From NCBI GenBank assembly GCA_018332375.1, contig BOPV01000001.1, forward strand, positions 2,356,001 through 2,420,000: a stretch of DNA of 64,000 nt. Reading direction: 5' to 3'. The translations under genes and the position numbers were made by a program. Shown here piece after piece: positions 7,176 to 16,469 of the stretch; the stretch's first letter is position 1, and the number at the start of each line of letters is the position of its first letter. The notes below the pieces were generated by a model. That model was not told the DNA's origin and did no database searches. It saw nothing but the letters and a program-made list of their open reading frames with translations. Source of the stretch: Roseiterribacter gracilis (GTDB lineage Bacteria; Pseudomonadota; Alphaproteobacteria; BOG-932; Roseiterribacteraceae).

Positions 7176-8008
7176 GCGCGCATCCCTTGGTTCGCGTCGA
7201 CGGTTTGATGAAACGGTTCGGCACCGCCGCGCCAGTCTTTGCCGATGTGCATTTCCGCATCGAGGAAGGCGAGTTTGTCTGCCTGATCGGCCATTCCGGT
7301 TGCGGCAAGACCACGATCCTCAACGTGCTGGCGGGCCTCGACGAAGCCAGCGACGGAACCGTGCTGTTCGCCGATCGCGAGCTTGACGGCCCGTCGCTCG
7401 ACCGTGCGGTGATCTTCCAAGGTCATGCGCTGTTGCCGTGGCTGGACGTGGAATCCAACGTTGCTTTCGCGGTGCGTTCGCGCTGGCCGCGCTGGTCGGC
7501 GCAACAGGTCCTGGGTCACGTCGCGCATCAGCTCGACGTCGTCGGATTGCGGCACGCGGCAAAGAAAAAACCGTCGGCCCTGTCCGGTGGCATGCGCCAG
7601 CGCGTCGGCATTGCGCGCGCTTTGGCGATCCAGCCGCGCATGTTGCTGATGGACGAGCCGTTCAGCGCGCTCGACGCGCTGACGCGCGGCACGTTGCAGG
7701 ACGAGGTTGCGCGCCTATGCGCCGAGACAAGCCAGACCGTGTTCATGATCACGCATGACGTCGATGAAGCGCTGCTGCTTGCCGACCGGATCTTTCTGAT
7801 GACCAACGGTCCCGATGCGCGCATCGCCGAAATCGTCGTCAACACGATACCCGGCCCGCGCCGTCGGCAGGACGTGCACCACCACCCCGCCTATCCGGCG
7901 CTGCGCAATCACCTGCTCGATTTCCTGATCGAACGGTCGCGCGGCTTCGACGCCGGGGCGACGAATTATGACCCCAAAAATCCGCCGGAAATCCGGTTGG
8001 TTGCCTAG
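7172..8008 (+). CDS. cynD: NrtD/CynD-type ABC transporter ATP-binding protein
   Basis: 278 residues starting at an ATG that overlaps the permease stop (ATGA). Walker A is GHSGCGKT (40-47), the Q-loop is FQGHALLPW, the signature is [10 protein letters not shown], Walker B is LLMDEPF and the switch is THDVDEAL. The C-terminal tail ([19 protein letters not shown]) is the nitrate/taurine ATPase type. It energises uptake by the CynA/CynB pair and is followed nine bases later by cynS. Confidence 0.88.
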   Translation: MSAHPLVRVDGLMKRFGTAAPVFADVHFRIEEGEFVCLIGHSGCGKTTILNVLAGLDEASDGTVLFADRELDGPSLDRAVIFQGHALLPWLDVESNVAFAVRSRWPRWSAQQVLGHVAHQLDVVGLRHAAKKKPSALSGGMRQRVGIARALAIQPRMLLMDEPFSALDALTRGTLQDEVARLCAETSQTVFMITHDVDEALLLADRIFLMTNGPDARIAEIVVNTIPGPRRRQDVHHHPAYPALRNHLLDFLIERSRGFDAGATNYDPKNPPEIRLVA

Positions 8009-8017
8009 GAGGAAACC

Positions 8018-8470
8018 ATGGCCACGACGCGCGAAGAACTGACCGCCAAAATCCAGCGCATCAAGCGCGAGAAGAAGCTGACCTGGAAAAAGATCGCGGC
8101 TGCGATCGGCAAGGGTTCGCCGATTTACTACACGGCTGCGCTGCACGGGCAGATGAAGCTCAGCGATGGCGAAGCCAAAAAGGCCGGCAAAGTGCTGGGC
8201 CTGACCGAGAACGAGATTCTACTGCTGCAGGAAATCCCCTATCGCGGGTCGCTGCCGCCGGGCCCGCCGACCGATCCGCTGATCTATCGCTTCTACGAGC
8301 TGGTCCAGGTCTACGGCACGACCTGGAAGTCCTTGATCCAGGAAGAATTCGGCGACGGCATCATGTCGGCGATCGATTTCGACATGCAGATGGAGCGGCA
8401 GCCCGACCCCAAGGGAGATCGCGTGAAGCTGACCATGACGGGAAAATTCCTCTCCTACCGCCAGTACTGA
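8018..8470 (+). CDS. cynS: Cyanase (cyanate hydratase)
   Basis: 150 residues, slightly shorter than the 156-residue E. coli enzyme. It converts cyanate and bicarbonate to ammonia and carbon dioxide. The catalytic triad is visible as Arg91, Glu94 and Ser117 (in DPLIYRFYE and GDGIMSAIDF), offset by five from E. coli Arg96, Glu99 and Ser122. The N-terminal helix-turn-helix-like domain is intact. A strong AGGAGG lies just before the ATG. As the last gene of the importer operon it supplies ammonium from imported cyanate. No carbonic anhydrase gene accompanies it here. Confidence 0.96.
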   Translation: MATTREELTAKIQRIKREKKLTWKKIAAAIGKGSPIYYTAALHGQMKLSDGEAKKAGKVLGLTENEILLLQEIPYRGSLPPGPPTDPLIYRFYELVQVYGTTWKSLIQEEFGDGIMSAIDFDMQMERQPDPKGDRVKLTMTGKFLSYRQY

Positions 8471-8504
8471 GCGAGACTTCGTAGGGTTGAGACCGGGGCT
8501 GAGA

Positions 8505-8528
8505 CGGGGAATGCGGGCGCATTCCCCG
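8505..8528 (+). terminator. Hairpin after cynS
   Basis: CGGGGAATGCG (8505-8515) pairs perfectly with CGCATTCCCCG (8518-8528) 35 bases after the cynS stop. The stem is strong but no T tract follows, so factor-independent termination is uncertain; it may be an end-of-message stabiliser. Confidence 0.5.
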
Positions 8529-8602
8529 CTGGAATCGTCGGCCCGTGAACGTGCAAGAACGGCCTTGTTGACGAAACGGCCCGAAGCCGTTGAGAAGAGG
8601 TC

Positions 8603-9625
8603 ATGGCGTCACGCGTTCGCGAAGATTATCGAAGCCTGAGCGGCCCCGAGAAGGCGGCGATCTTTGCCCTGTCACTGGGCGAAGAGAACGCGGCGCGTTT
8701 GTTCGAGCATATGGACGACGAAGAGGTCCGCGAAATCGCGCAGACCATGTCGAACCTGGGCTCGGTGTCGTCGTCGATTATCGAACGTCTGTTTGCCGAG
8801 TTTGCGGAGCAGATGTCGTCGACGGGCACGATCGTCGGCGGCATCGCGGCGACCGAACGTCTTCTGCTCAAGGTGATGGGCAAGGACAAAGTCGGCACCA
8901 TCATGGAAGAGCTGCGGGGTCCCGCAGGTCGCACCATGTGGGACAAGCTCGGCAACGTGAACGAGCAGGTTCTCGCCAACTACCTCAAGAACGAATATCC
9001 GCAGACGGTTGCGGTCGTGCTGTCGAAGATCAAGCCGGACCATGCGGCCCGCGTGCTGAGCCAGCTGCCGGAAACCTTCGCGATGGAAGTCATCATGCGC
9101 ATGCTGCGCATGGAGGCGGTGCAGAAGGAAGTTCTGGACGACGTCGAGCGCACCTTGCGCAACGAGTTCATGTCGAACCTGGCGCGCACCAATCGCCGCG
9201 ACAGCCACGAGATGATGGCCGAGATTTTCAACAATCTCGACCGTGCGGTTGAGAACCGGTTCCTGGCCGCACTGGAAGAGCGCAACCGCGACAGCGCCGA
9301 GAAGATCAAAGCGCTGATGTTTACGTTCGAGGATCTGCAGAAGCTGGATCCGTCGGCGATCCAGACGATCATTCGTGTGGTCGACAAGACGCGCTTCCCG
9401 CTGGCGCTCAAAGGTGCGTCGGAAATTCTGCGCAACCTGTTCTTCTCGAACATGTCGGAACGCGCGGCGAAGATCCTCAAGGAAGACATGAACGCGATGG
9501 GCCCGGTGCGCCTGCGCGACGTGGACGAAGCGCAGCAATTCATCGTCGCCACCGCCAAAGACCTGGCCGCGCGCGGCGAAATCATCCTGGCCGAAGGCGG
9601 ACAGGATGATGAGGTGATCTACTAA
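8603..9625 (+). CDS. fliG: Flagellar motor switch protein FliG
   Basis: 340 residues with the three armadillo-like FliG domains. The N-terminal domain ([26 protein letters not shown]) binds FliF, and the middle domain carries [10 protein letters not shown] at the EHPQ site. The charged C-terminal torque helix region reads [22 protein letters not shown], followed by [21 protein letters not shown]. The length is typical. FliG is the rotor protein of the flagellar C-ring facing the stators. No other flagellar gene is within the window; it stands alone between cynS and a convergent hydrolase. The ATG has GAAGAGG upstream. Confidence 0.96.
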   Translation: MASRVREDYRSLSGPEKAAIFALSLGEENAARLFEHMDDEEVREIAQTMSNLGSVSSSIIERLFAEFAEQMSSTGTIVGGIAATERLLLKVMGKDKVGTIMEELRGPAGRTMWDKLGNVNEQVLANYLKNEYPQTVAVVLSKIKPDHAARVLSQLPETFAMEVIMRMLRMEAVQKEVLDDVERTLRNEFMSNLARTNRRDSHEMMAEIFNNLDRAVENRFLAALEERNRDSAEKIKALMFTFEDLQKLDPSAIQTIIRVVDKTRFPLALKGASEILRNLFFSNMSERAAKILKEDMNAMGPVRLRDVDEAQQFIVATAKDLAARGEIILAEGGQDDEVIY

Positions 9626-9627
9626 GC

Positions 9628-10335
9628 TTACGCGCCCAGGCGCTTCGCCAGATCAACGAAGTCGTCGGCGATCACGTCCCAATCCTGCTCGGCTTTCTGA
9701 TCGATCACCTGCCCCTGCCCGTGCTCGTTGCGCACGACGAAGCCGGTGCGCATCCCCTGCTCACGCGCCGAACCAAGATCGTTGTTGTGCGCCGCGACCA
9801 GCATCACTTGGCTCGGCGCCAATTTCAGCAGCTTGCACGCACCTTGATAGGCTTCAGGGCGCGGCTTGTAGGTCCGATAGAGATCGGTCGAAAGAATCAC
9901 GTCCCACGGTAAGCCCGCATGTTTGGCGATGCCGACTTGCAGCGCGACATGGCCGTTCGACAACGGCCCAAGAATGAACTTGCGTTTGAGCCGGGTCAGC
10001 CCTTCGACCACGTCGGGCCACGCGTCCAACTGGTGCCATGCCAACACCAGCGCGTGGCGGTCGGCATCGTCCAACGAACCGAGGCCGTGCTGTTCGACAA
10101 GCGCGTCGAGCGATTCGCGATGCAGCACGTCGAGATCGACAAAGGGACGCGTGCCGTCGCGCACCGCCGACATCGACGGTTGATACAGGCCGCGCCACGC
10201 ATCGGCGATCGCAGTTCCATCGACCGTCAGGCCGCGCACGCGCGCCAGCGTCTCGACCTGGCGTGCAATGCTGGCGCGCCAATCGACCACGGTACCGAAC
10301 ACGTCGAATACCAGCGCGCGGATTTCGTCGGCCAT
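9628..10335 (-). CDS. Haloacid dehalogenase type II-like HAD hydrolase
   Basis: About 235 residues. The HAD motif I is LVFDVFGTVVDW, where the first Asp is the nucleophile; motif II lies in LGPLSNGH; the Lys lies in YKPRPEAY; motif IV is in VAAHNNDL. This is the L-2-haloacid dehalogenase subfamily with its helical cap. A start at ATG 10335 with GGGG upstream is preferred over an upstream TTG-like start at 10353. The substrate cannot be read from sequence; many members are phosphatases or act on 2-haloacids. A second, unlinked member lies at 28394-29077. Confidence 0.85.
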   Translation of the reverse strand: MADEIRALVFDVFGTVVDWRASIARQVETLARVRGLTVDGTAIADAWRGLYQPSMSAVRDGTRPFVDLDVLHRESLDALVEQHGLGSLDDADRHALVLAWHQLDAWPDVVEGLTRLKRKFILGPLSNGHVALQVGIAKHAGLPWDVILSTDLYRTYKPRPEAYQGACKLLKLAPSQVMLVAAHNNDLGSAREQGMRTGFVVRNEHGQGQVIDQKAEQDWDVIADDFVDLAKRLGA

Positions 10336-10353
10336 CGTTACCCCAGACAGCAA

Positions 10354-10379
10354 ATCACCCCGGCTTTCGCCGGGGTGAT
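10354..10379. repeat. REP-like perfect hairpin between msrB and the HAD gene
   Basis: ATCACCCCGGC (10354-10364) pairs with GCCGGGGTGAT (10369-10379) around a TTTC loop. The CCCCGGC-TTTC-GCCGGGG core is the standard extragenic palindrome of many Proteobacteria. It lies just after msrB in the transcription direction and may also attenuate read-through into the HAD gene. Confidence 0.75.
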
Positions 10380-10390
10380 CGTTGGTGTGT

Positions 10391-10888
10391 TTAGGCTGTC
10401 TCGCCTGGCTTGAACGTCATCGCGACGCCGTTCATGCAATAGCGTTTGCCGGTCGGTGCCGGGCCGTCATCGAACACGTGCCCGAGATGACCGCCGCAGC
10501 GGCGGCAATGAACTTCGGTGCGCGTCATAAAGAACTTCTTGTCGGTGCTGGTACCGACTGCGTTCTGCAACGGCGCCCAGAAGCTGGGCCAGCCAGTGCC
10601 GCTTTCGAACTTCGTGTCCGACGAATAGACCGGCAGATCGCAGCCGGCGCAGTGAAACAGGCCTTTGCGCTTTTCCGCATTCAGCGGGCTGGTACCGGCA
10701 CGTTCGGTGCCGTGTTCGCGCAAAACATTGTACGCGGCGGGCGAGAGGATTTGTTTCCACTCGGCGTCGCTTTTGGTGATCTCGAACTTCTCGCCTTCGG
10801 CTGCTTTGGCGCTTCCGAACATCGAACCCCCTATCGTCGCCAGCACGGCGATTGCAGCCGTGCCCGTCAAAAATTCACGTCGATCCAT
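10391..10888 (-). CDS. msrB: Peptide-methionine (R)-S-oxide reductase MsrB, exported
   Basis: 165 residues. A Tat-like leader (MDRREFLTGTAAIAVLA) is followed by the MsrB domain. Zinc-binding cysteines are Cys80, Cys83, Cys128 and Cys131 (CAGC and CRRC), and the catalytic cysteine is Cys151 in RYCMN. The GTGWPSFW motif binds substrate. The start at ATG 10888 has GGAGGA seven bases upstream, which decides it against the longer frame to 10975. The enzyme repairs methionine-R-sulfoxide; the leader puts it in the periplasm as a folded, Tat-exported protein. Confidence 0.92.
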   Translation of the reverse strand: MDRREFLTGTAAIAVLATIGGSMFGSAKAAEGEKFEITKSDAEWKQILSPAAYNVLREHGTERAGTSPLNAEKRKGLFHCAGCDLPVYSSDTKFESGTGWPSFWAPLQNAVGTSTDKKFFMTRTEVHCRRCGGHLGHVFDDGPAPTGKRYCMNGVAMTFKPGETA

Positions 10889-10990
10889 CGCATTCCTCCG
10901 GTCGCCCGCCATCGGGTCGCTCTGGGGGTTCGCATCGGTCTTCGCGGGGTTACCTAGATCGCTTGTCGCACCCATCCAGGGTGCCGGGCC

Positions 10991-12721
10991 CTACCCAAGC
11001 AGCGTGTCCGCCAGCATCCAGTCGCCCACCACTTTGACCTTGTTTTCGGGCGAGTCGGCAAAGTTCAGCAGCAATTGGGCGCGCGTCACCTGCCCGGTAT
11101 TGAGCGCGCTCAACTGAAAGTCGAATCCGCCCTGATCGGCGATACGTCCCAGCACGTTGCTGTAGAGCGCGGTCACATACTGGGTGTTGGTCGAACTGGC
11201 GCCGTAGCGCGCGACGAACTCGGCCGAAGCAAGGAAGTTATTCGCGAGCTGGTTCAAGGCAAGCCCGGCATGCAGCCCGTGGTCGATCTGGAAAATCAAA
11301 CCCTGCACGTCCGGCGCGCGTGCGAAGGCGGCGGAATAGAGTCGCGACAGAGACGCTTCGTCGCCGCTGAGCGCGAACATCGCCTTGTCGCTGAATTGCA
11401 GCACTTCGACATGGTTGAGCGTATCGGTCCCGTCGCCACCGACAGTGCGCCGGTCGGCGACTTGCAGCCCGCCGCTCGCCTTCGTGAAGTCGTAGCTTGC
11501 TTTGCTGCCGGTGAAGACCGCGACGTCGGTGCCGCCACCGCCTTCAATCTGATCGTTGCCCGCGCCCGCGATGAACCGGTCCGACCCGCCCAGCCCAACG
11601 AACACGTCGTTGCGTTCGGCGCCGTAGAAGGTTGAGCCAGCGGCGCTGGCGGTACCGGTGGTTTGGGTGAATTCGAGTGACCAGGACACGGATTGCTGCA
11701 GCTTCGAGCGGTCGGTTGCACGCACCCAGTCGGTCGGATCGTAGGCGAGCAGCGACAGCGAATGCGTGCCCGCTGCAAAAACACCGCTGCCGGCAATGTC
11801 GAAGGTTTCGACATGCGCGTCGGACACCAACTGCGAGTCCAACGTCCAACGTGTCGAGATGATCGTCGGGTCGACCGTCTTGACCGCAACCGAAGTCGCA
11901 TCGCGCAGCGCGGTCGTGTTGCTGGTGAAGGAATCGAGCGGCCGCACGAAGTCGTAGAAGCGCAAGACGAACGCCTCGCGCGAGACGACGTCGAACGGCT
12001 TGCCGAGATGGTTCATCTTTCCGTCCGGCGACGGGTGATAGACGCCTTGCGGATAGCGCGAGCCGCCTTCGTAAACGCCGATGACCCCCATGCCCGGGCC
12101 CTGGTCGTACCCGATCCAGTTCTTCCACTTCGCGCCGGTCGGATCCTTGGTCGAATTGGCGGCGCTGGGCTCGGCGCCCGGGAACGTGCCAGTCAGATCG
12201 AAATAGTCGTCGGCCAAGCGCGCAAAGGAATGACCGATTTCATGCACCGCAACGTCCTGCGCCGACACGTTGCCGCCCGCGAACACGCCGAACGTACCGC
12301 CGCCGCCGCCATAGACCGTCGCATTCACCGTCACGAATTTCATCGATGCGGTGATGCCGGTGCCGGCCAATCCATCGGCCAGTGCTTTGTTGGCGAGCGT
12401 ATCGTTGACGTAAAGCAGACGGTCGGTGCTGCCGTCGAAGCGATAGGTCGAATTCAGCGCCGTATCTTTGACGATACCGTTCTGCGGGATGTCTGAGCCC
12501 GACTCGTTCGAGACGACGTTGATCGAATAGACGTTGAAGAATTTTGCGTAGCGACCGAACGGTTCGGTCAATGCGCCGCCGCCGAACAGATAGCTCACCA
12601 GCGACGAGATATGCTGCGTGTAGGTCGTCGTCTGCTCGGCCTGGGTGTAGCCGTCACCCATAATGACGATGTTGACCCGGTTCGAACTGGAACCGTTGTT
12701 CACCACAGTATTTACCGGCAT
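10991..12721 (-). CDS. M64-type metallopeptidase with RTX repeats and C-terminal DUF4214 domain
   Basis: 576 residues and no N-terminal signal peptide. The peptidase domain (about 1-290) carries HEIGHSFARLADDY at 160-173, the zinc-binding HExxH plus downstream Leu-Asp-Asp of M64 (IgA-peptidase-like) enzymes. A short calcium-binding nonapeptide run (AGAGNDQIEGGGGTD) lies near 385-400 and a DUF4214 domain fills about 455-565. The build fits a calcium-dependent protease exported by a type I system in one step. The transporter pair at 25151-28343 is the obvious candidate exporter. The C-terminal DUF4214 matches in plan that of the RTX protein at 52627-53937. Confidence 0.85.
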   Translation of the reverse strand: MPVNTVVNNGSSSNRVNIVIMGDGYTQAEQTTTYTQHISSLVSYLFGGGALTEPFGRYAKFFNVYSINVVSNESGSDIPQNGIVKDTALNSTYRFDGSTDRLLYVNDTLANKALADGLAGTGITASMKFVTVNATVYGGGGGTFGVFAGGNVSAQDVAVHEIGHSFARLADDYFDLTGTFPGAEPSAANSTKDPTGAKWKNWIGYDQGPGMGVIGVYEGGSRYPQGVYHPSPDGKMNHLGKPFDVVSREAFVLRFYDFVRPLDSFTSNTTALRDATSVAVKTVDPTIISTRWTLDSQLVSDAHVETFDIAGSGVFAAGTHSLSLLAYDPTDWVRATDRSKLQQSVSWSLEFTQTTGTASAAGSTFYGAERNDVFVGLGGSDRFIAGAGNDQIEGGGGTDVAVFTGSKASYDFTKASGGLQVADRRTVGGDGTDTLNHVEVLQFSDKAMFALSGDEASLSRLYSAAFARAPDVQGLIFQIDHGLHAGLALNQLANNFLASAEFVARYGASSTNTQYVTALYSNVLGRIADQGGFDFQLSALNTGQVTRAQLLLNFADSPENKVKVVGDWMLADTLLG

Positions 12722-12850
12722 GCGATCTCCCGTTCTGAACGACGCACCACGCCCATCCCATACACCGCAGCGCCCGGTTCAGTCGAACAAAAGGCCGCGA
12801 TCACGCATGAATTATGCAAGCGCGACTGAAAGAGCACAGTTTTGCCTGTT

Positions 12851-12885
12851 TCCATAGATAGCGCGTTTTTACGCGCTTCTACGGA
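12851..12885. promoter_or_regulatory. Imperfect hairpin in the divergent region before the T4SS operon
   Basis: AGCGCG and CGCGCT flank TTTTTA, and the outer arms TCCATAGAT and TCTACGGA extend the pairing with a few mismatches. It lies in the 226-base gap between the M64 peptidase gene and the type IV secretion operon and could be an operator or a 5' untranslated structure. Confidence 0.35.
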
Positions 12886-12947
12886 AAACGATTGACCAAG
12901 CTTGCCAAGGCCGCCAGGATGCCGCTGTTCGCCTCGGGAGGTCGTTC

Positions 12948-13166
12948 GTGCGCATGCGCCTGGTTTCGCTGTTGGCCCTGCTTCTGCTCGCCGCCTGCGG
13001 TAGCAGCACAGCCGATCCAATCGGCATTGGCAGCGGCGCAAATGACCTGAAGCGCAGCAAATGTGCCGGCGCGCCGGGCAGCCCGTGCGTCGAGATCACG
13101 ACGCCGCCACCGGCGGGCCCCGCGCTCGAACGATTCCGCACCGACCTGTTGCGGCAAGTCGGATGA
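12948..13166 (+). CDS. Small VirB7-like lipoprotein at the head of the T4SS operon
   Basis: 72 residues. A hydrophobic leader ends in the lipobox LLAAC with Cys17. The short mature part has one further CAGAPGSPC cysteine pair and a proline-rich middle. Its size, position directly before virB8 and lipobox match VirB7, the outer-membrane core lipoprotein; sequence similarity of VirB7 proteins is too low to prove it. GTG 12948 has GGGAGG at good spacing; ATG 12954 is the alternative. The stop overlaps the virB8 start. Confidence 0.7.
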   Translation: MRMRLVSLLALLLLAACGSSTADPIGIGSGANDLKRSKCAGAPGSPCVEITTPPPAGPALERFRTDLLRQVG

Positions 13167-13924
13167 GCGATGTCGCGGCTGATCGGACGGCCGATGCGGC
13201 AGCGACAGTGCGTCCGCGCCGCCTATCGCTGGGCGACCGGTTGGCCGCCTATCCCGTGCGCTTCGCCTCGCCGCTGAATTCGAATCGCGAAGCAACAACG
13301 TCCTGGATTCTCGGCTTCTGCCTGGCGCTTTCGCTGCTGGGCAACTGCGCCCAGACCTTCCTCATCATCGGGCTCTTCCCCCTCAAGACGGTGGTGCCGC
13401 TGCTGTTGCAGCAGGAAGGTCTGGACCAGCAAATCGTGCGCGTGCGTCCGTTCGAAATCGACGCAGACGGCGCCGACCTTGTGATCGAACGGCAGATCGG
13501 CGCCTACGTAAAAGCCCGCGCCGAAATTCTGCTCAGCGCCGGCGAACAGCAGAAAATCTGGGGCCCTGGCGGGCTCGTCCCCGAATTCACCGACGCCAAT
13601 GAGCTGCGCATTTTTGATACGCGCGCCCGCGCCGAGGAACAGCGCCTGCGCGCGCTGGGTCTGATGCGCAGCGCCGACATTCGCGCGGTTGCGACCTTGA
13701 CGCCGGTCCGGCGCGGCCGCGATGGATTCTTCACCGTCGATTTCGTCACCGTCGATCGCGACGCGACCGGCCGCGACGTCGCGCGCGCAAGTTGGACCGC
13801 GAGCCTCACTGTCCGTTCGATCGACGAAGCCGCGCGCGGCGCGGCCAAATACGAAAATCCGTTCCGGCTGAAAGTCACGGGCTACGCCATTCGCGAAAAG
13901 CCGGCCGAAGGCCCCTTGCGATGA
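13163..13924 (+). CDS. virB8: T4SS inner-membrane protein VirB8
   Basis: 253 residues. A cytoplasmic N-terminus, one membrane segment (about 47-72) and a periplasmic NTF2-like domain ending in ENPFRLKVTGYAI, the standard VirB8 close. VirB8 links the inner-membrane complex to the outer-membrane core. Start ATG 13163 overlaps the lipoprotein stop and the gene's own stop overlaps virB9, so the set is translationally coupled. Confidence 0.85.
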   Translation: MSDVAADRTADAAATVRPRRLSLGDRLAAYPVRFASPLNSNREATTSWILGFCLALSLLGNCAQTFLIIGLFPLKTVVPLLLQQEGLDQQIVRVRPFEIDADGADLVIERQIGAYVKARAEILLSAGEQQKIWGPGGLVPEFTDANELRIFDTRARAEEQRLRALGLMRSADIRAVATLTPVRRGRDGFFTVDFVTVDRDATGRDVARASWTASLTVRSIDEAARGAAKYENPFRLKVTGYAIREKPAEGPLR

Positions 13925-14991
13925 AGATGGCCGCGATGAAACGAGTCCTGCTTTTTACTTCACTGCTTGCAGCGCCCGCGACGGCGGCCGTCGATCCGCT
14001 GCAATTGCCGGTGCGCAGTGTCGCGGCGCCCGCCGCAGCGCCGATCGCGCCGCCGGCGACGTTGCAACAGCCGCAAGCCGAACGACCGCCAATTCCACCA
14101 CCGCTCATTGAAAGCACCGCGCGCCAGATCGAAGCGCAGTCGCGCGGTGACTATGGCGCGATGGACCGGTTGACCCAGCTTCCCAGCAGCGTGCTGCCGA
14201 CCGGTTCGATCAACCGGCAGTTCGACCATCCCAATGCCGCGCGCGGACAGGTGCAGCCGTTCGTGGTGCGCTTTTCCTGGGATCCGATGCTGGTGATGCA
14301 GCTGCGCACGCCGGTCAATCTCGGCACGCGCATCTATCTTCCCGATTGGGAGCGCGTGCAGGAGCCGATCTGGAACACCAAACCTTGGTCGTTCGAAGTA
14401 GCCAAGATCGCGCCGTCGAAACTGATGGTGATCGGACACGCGGCGGGTGACGACACGATGGTCACCGTCGTCGGCAGCAGCGGCAATACCTACACATTCT
14501 ATGTGCGGGCCGAAGGCTTCAACGCCAACACCACGCCCGATGCAATCGCGGTCGTCGAAGCAAGTTCACCTGGTCCGACGCCAGGCAGCAGCCTCACCCC
14601 ATCCAACTTCGCACCGTCGATCAAGGGCGCGCCGCCGGCGGCCGAGCCGTTGGATTTTCCCTATCGCTGGTACGTCAAACAGGACAGCGATCGCGACATC
14701 GCACCGGACCGCGTCTTCCGCCTTGGCCCCTACACCTATTTCGATTTCGGCACGCGCGCCGCAACCATGACCAAGCCGGCCATCTACGCCGTCGTCGATG
14801 GCGTCGAGACTTTGGCCAATGTCGAGACCAAAGGCGAAAACGGGCAGTTGATGCGCGTCGACGTCGTCGAATCCGACTTCGCGTTAAAAAGCGGCGACCG
14901 CACCGTGTGCGTGAAATACGAACGCGCACCACGCGCGCCCGCACCGCAGGAAGCGCAACGCGGCACGCTGGCTGCGCTGTTCAAATGGTGA
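13921..14991 (+). CDS. virB9: T4SS outer-membrane core protein VirB9/TrbG
   Basis: 356 residues. A signal peptide (to about residue 22) is followed by a long Ala/Pro-rich stretch, the N-terminal VirB9 domain (GTRIYLPDWE and VVGSSGNTYTFYVRAEG), and the C-terminal domain (FPYRWYVKQDSD, VFRLGPYTYFDFG, VVDGVETL, LKSGDRTVCVKYE). The proline-rich insertion makes it longer than the roughly 290-residue classical VirB9. It should form the outer-membrane ring with VirB10 and the lipoprotein. The ATG overlaps the virB8 stop. Confidence 0.87.
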   Translation: MKMAAMKRVLLFTSLLAAPATAAVDPLQLPVRSVAAPAAAPIAPPATLQQPQAERPPIPPPLIESTARQIEAQSRGDYGAMDRLTQLPSSVLPTGSINRQFDHPNAARGQVQPFVVRFSWDPMLVMQLRTPVNLGTRIYLPDWERVQEPIWNTKPWSFEVAKIAPSKLMVIGHAAGDDTMVTVVGSSGNTYTFYVRAEGFNANTTPDAIAVVEASSPGPTPGSSLTPSNFAPSIKGAPPAAEPLDFPYRWYVKQDSDRDIAPDRVFRLGPYTYFDFGTRAATMTKPAIYAVVDGVETLANVETKGENGQLMRVDVVESDFALKSGDRTVCVKYERAPRAPAPQEAQRGTLAALFKW

Positions 14992-16469
14992 CGCTGGCGC
15001 CCGACACCGCGCGGACGTTGCGGTGGGCCGGTGCGGGACTGGGCGTGTTCTTTGGGCTGATCGGACTCTTTATCGTGCTGCTGCGAAATTCGGGCGGCAC
15101 CGCACCGCCCAAACTGCCCGACAGCGACGAAGGCAAAGTGCGCGTCGCAACCACCGCCGCACCGATCGCGGCCCAAGTTGTTGCTTCGACGCAGCGAGTC
15201 GAATTCGCACCACGGCCGGGCACCAGCGAGCGTCGTGCGATCGTGTTGACTGCGACGGGTGGCGTCGCGGCCATGATCGGCGCCGTGCGGTCGCCGTCGA
15301 GCGCGGTACGGTTCGACGGCGACTGCCTGTCGTTGCGCAATGGCTGGCTGCAAGCCGGTACGAGCTGCAATCTCGGGCTGACAGTCGATGGTGGCGCGGC
15401 GCTGGCAACTTTGGTGACCATCGATCACGGCGGCGCATTGCGTGCGACCGAGATTCAAGTCGAACGGATGCAAGCGCCCGAAGCAGCGCCGGTCGCAGCC
15501 GCGGTGCCGCAAGCACCGCGCGCACCGTCGGCGATGGAACAGCTTGCCGCGTGGCAATTGCTGCGCGCGCAACCAGCGACGCCGCGCGTTCTGACCGGCC
15601 CGCCCGCCGTCGAACCAGCGGCACCGCACTACAACGCCGCCTTCCGCGACCATTCGATTCCCAGTGCGAAATTCACGCGGCCCGTCGACCGTTCGCGCAT
15701 CATCACACAAGACCGCGTCATCAAGGCGGTGCTGCAGACGCCGATCACCTCGAACATGCCGGGCCGGGTCATCGCGCATGTGGCGCGCCCGGTGCGCTCG
15801 CCTGACACGGGCGAGATTTTGATTCCCGCTGGCACGTCGGTGCTCGGCACCAGTGGCGGCGATCTCTATCGCATGGGCGTGTTGTGGCAACGCATGCTGA
15901 CGCCCGACGGCGCCAGCGTCACGTTGGAAGGCGCGATCGCGGCCGACAAAATGGGACGGCCGGGCCTGCCGGCCGAGGTCTATACGCAGTTCTGGGATCG
16001 GTTCGGCACCGCGATGGCAACGTCGTTGGTGAATTTCGCCGCGACCGGATATCTCGCCGGCAATCAAAGCGTGACCGTCACCGACGGCGTGCTGGGTTCG
16101 TCGCGTCAGGAGACGCCGCGCCAGGAAGCGGCGCGCCAGTTGCGCCGCGATTTTGCCGACGTGACGCGCCAGCTCGCCGCTGAAGGCGCGCGCCAACAAC
16201 CGATCGGCATCGTCGCAGGCGGCACCGAACTCGACATTGTGCTGGGCCAGGATCTCTACATTCCGCGCCTCGACGAACCGGAAGGCCAAGCCGACGGCGT
16301 GCAAGCGCCGCTCAATCCGGGGCCGGCAAAGAACAACGCGCTTGGCGAAACCGCGTCACGCGCAATCGGTGATGCAACGCGCGGCTTCAGCGATCTGCCG
16401 ATCCGCGCCCTGCCCGCTTACGATCCGACCCAGCTTGGCGCCAGCGCGCGCGATCTGTTGCCGCGATGA
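14985..16469 (+). CDS. virB10: T4SS core protein VirB10/TrbI
   Basis: 494 residues. One N-terminal membrane segment (about 14-34) and a long periplasmic linker rich in Ala/Pro lead to the TrbI domain from about residue 235: RVIKAVLQTPITSNMPGRV, IPAGTSVLGTS, LEGAIAADKMGRPGLPAEV and FWDRFGTAMATSLVNF. VirB10 spans both membranes and senses ATPase activity. It could start at ATG 14985 or GTG 14988; both overlap the virB9 stop. The stop overlaps virB11. Confidence 0.9.
   Translation: MVTLAPDTARTLRWAGAGLGVFFGLIGLFIVLLRNSGGTAPPKLPDSDEGKVRVATTAAPIAAQVVASTQRVEFAPRPGTSERRAIVLTATGGVAAMIGAVRSPSSAVRFDGDCLSLRNGWLQAGTSCNLGLTVDGGAALATLVTIDHGGALRATEIQVERMQAPEAAPVAAAVPQAPRAPSAMEQLAAWQLLRAQPATPRVLTGPPAVEPAAPHYNAAFRDHSIPSAKFTRPVDRSRIITQDRVIKAVLQTPITSNMPGRVIAHVARPVRSPDTGEILIPAGTSVLGTSGGDLYRMGVLWQRMLTPDGASVTLEGAIAADKMGRPGLPAEVYTQFWDRFGTAMATSLVNFAATGYLAGNQSVTVTDGVLGSSRQETPRQEAARQLRRDFADVTRQLAAEGARQQPIGIVAGGTELDIVLGQDLYIPRLDEPEGQADGVQAPLNPGPAKNNALGETASRAIGDATRGFSDLPIRALPAYDPTQLGASARDLLPR

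Noticed and set aside
14784..16304. Long open frame of about 500 codons on the minus strand antisense to virB9/virB10
   Set aside because: It is Arg/His/Ala rich without any domain and mirrors the codon usage of the overlapping virB10; the plus strand genes are clear.
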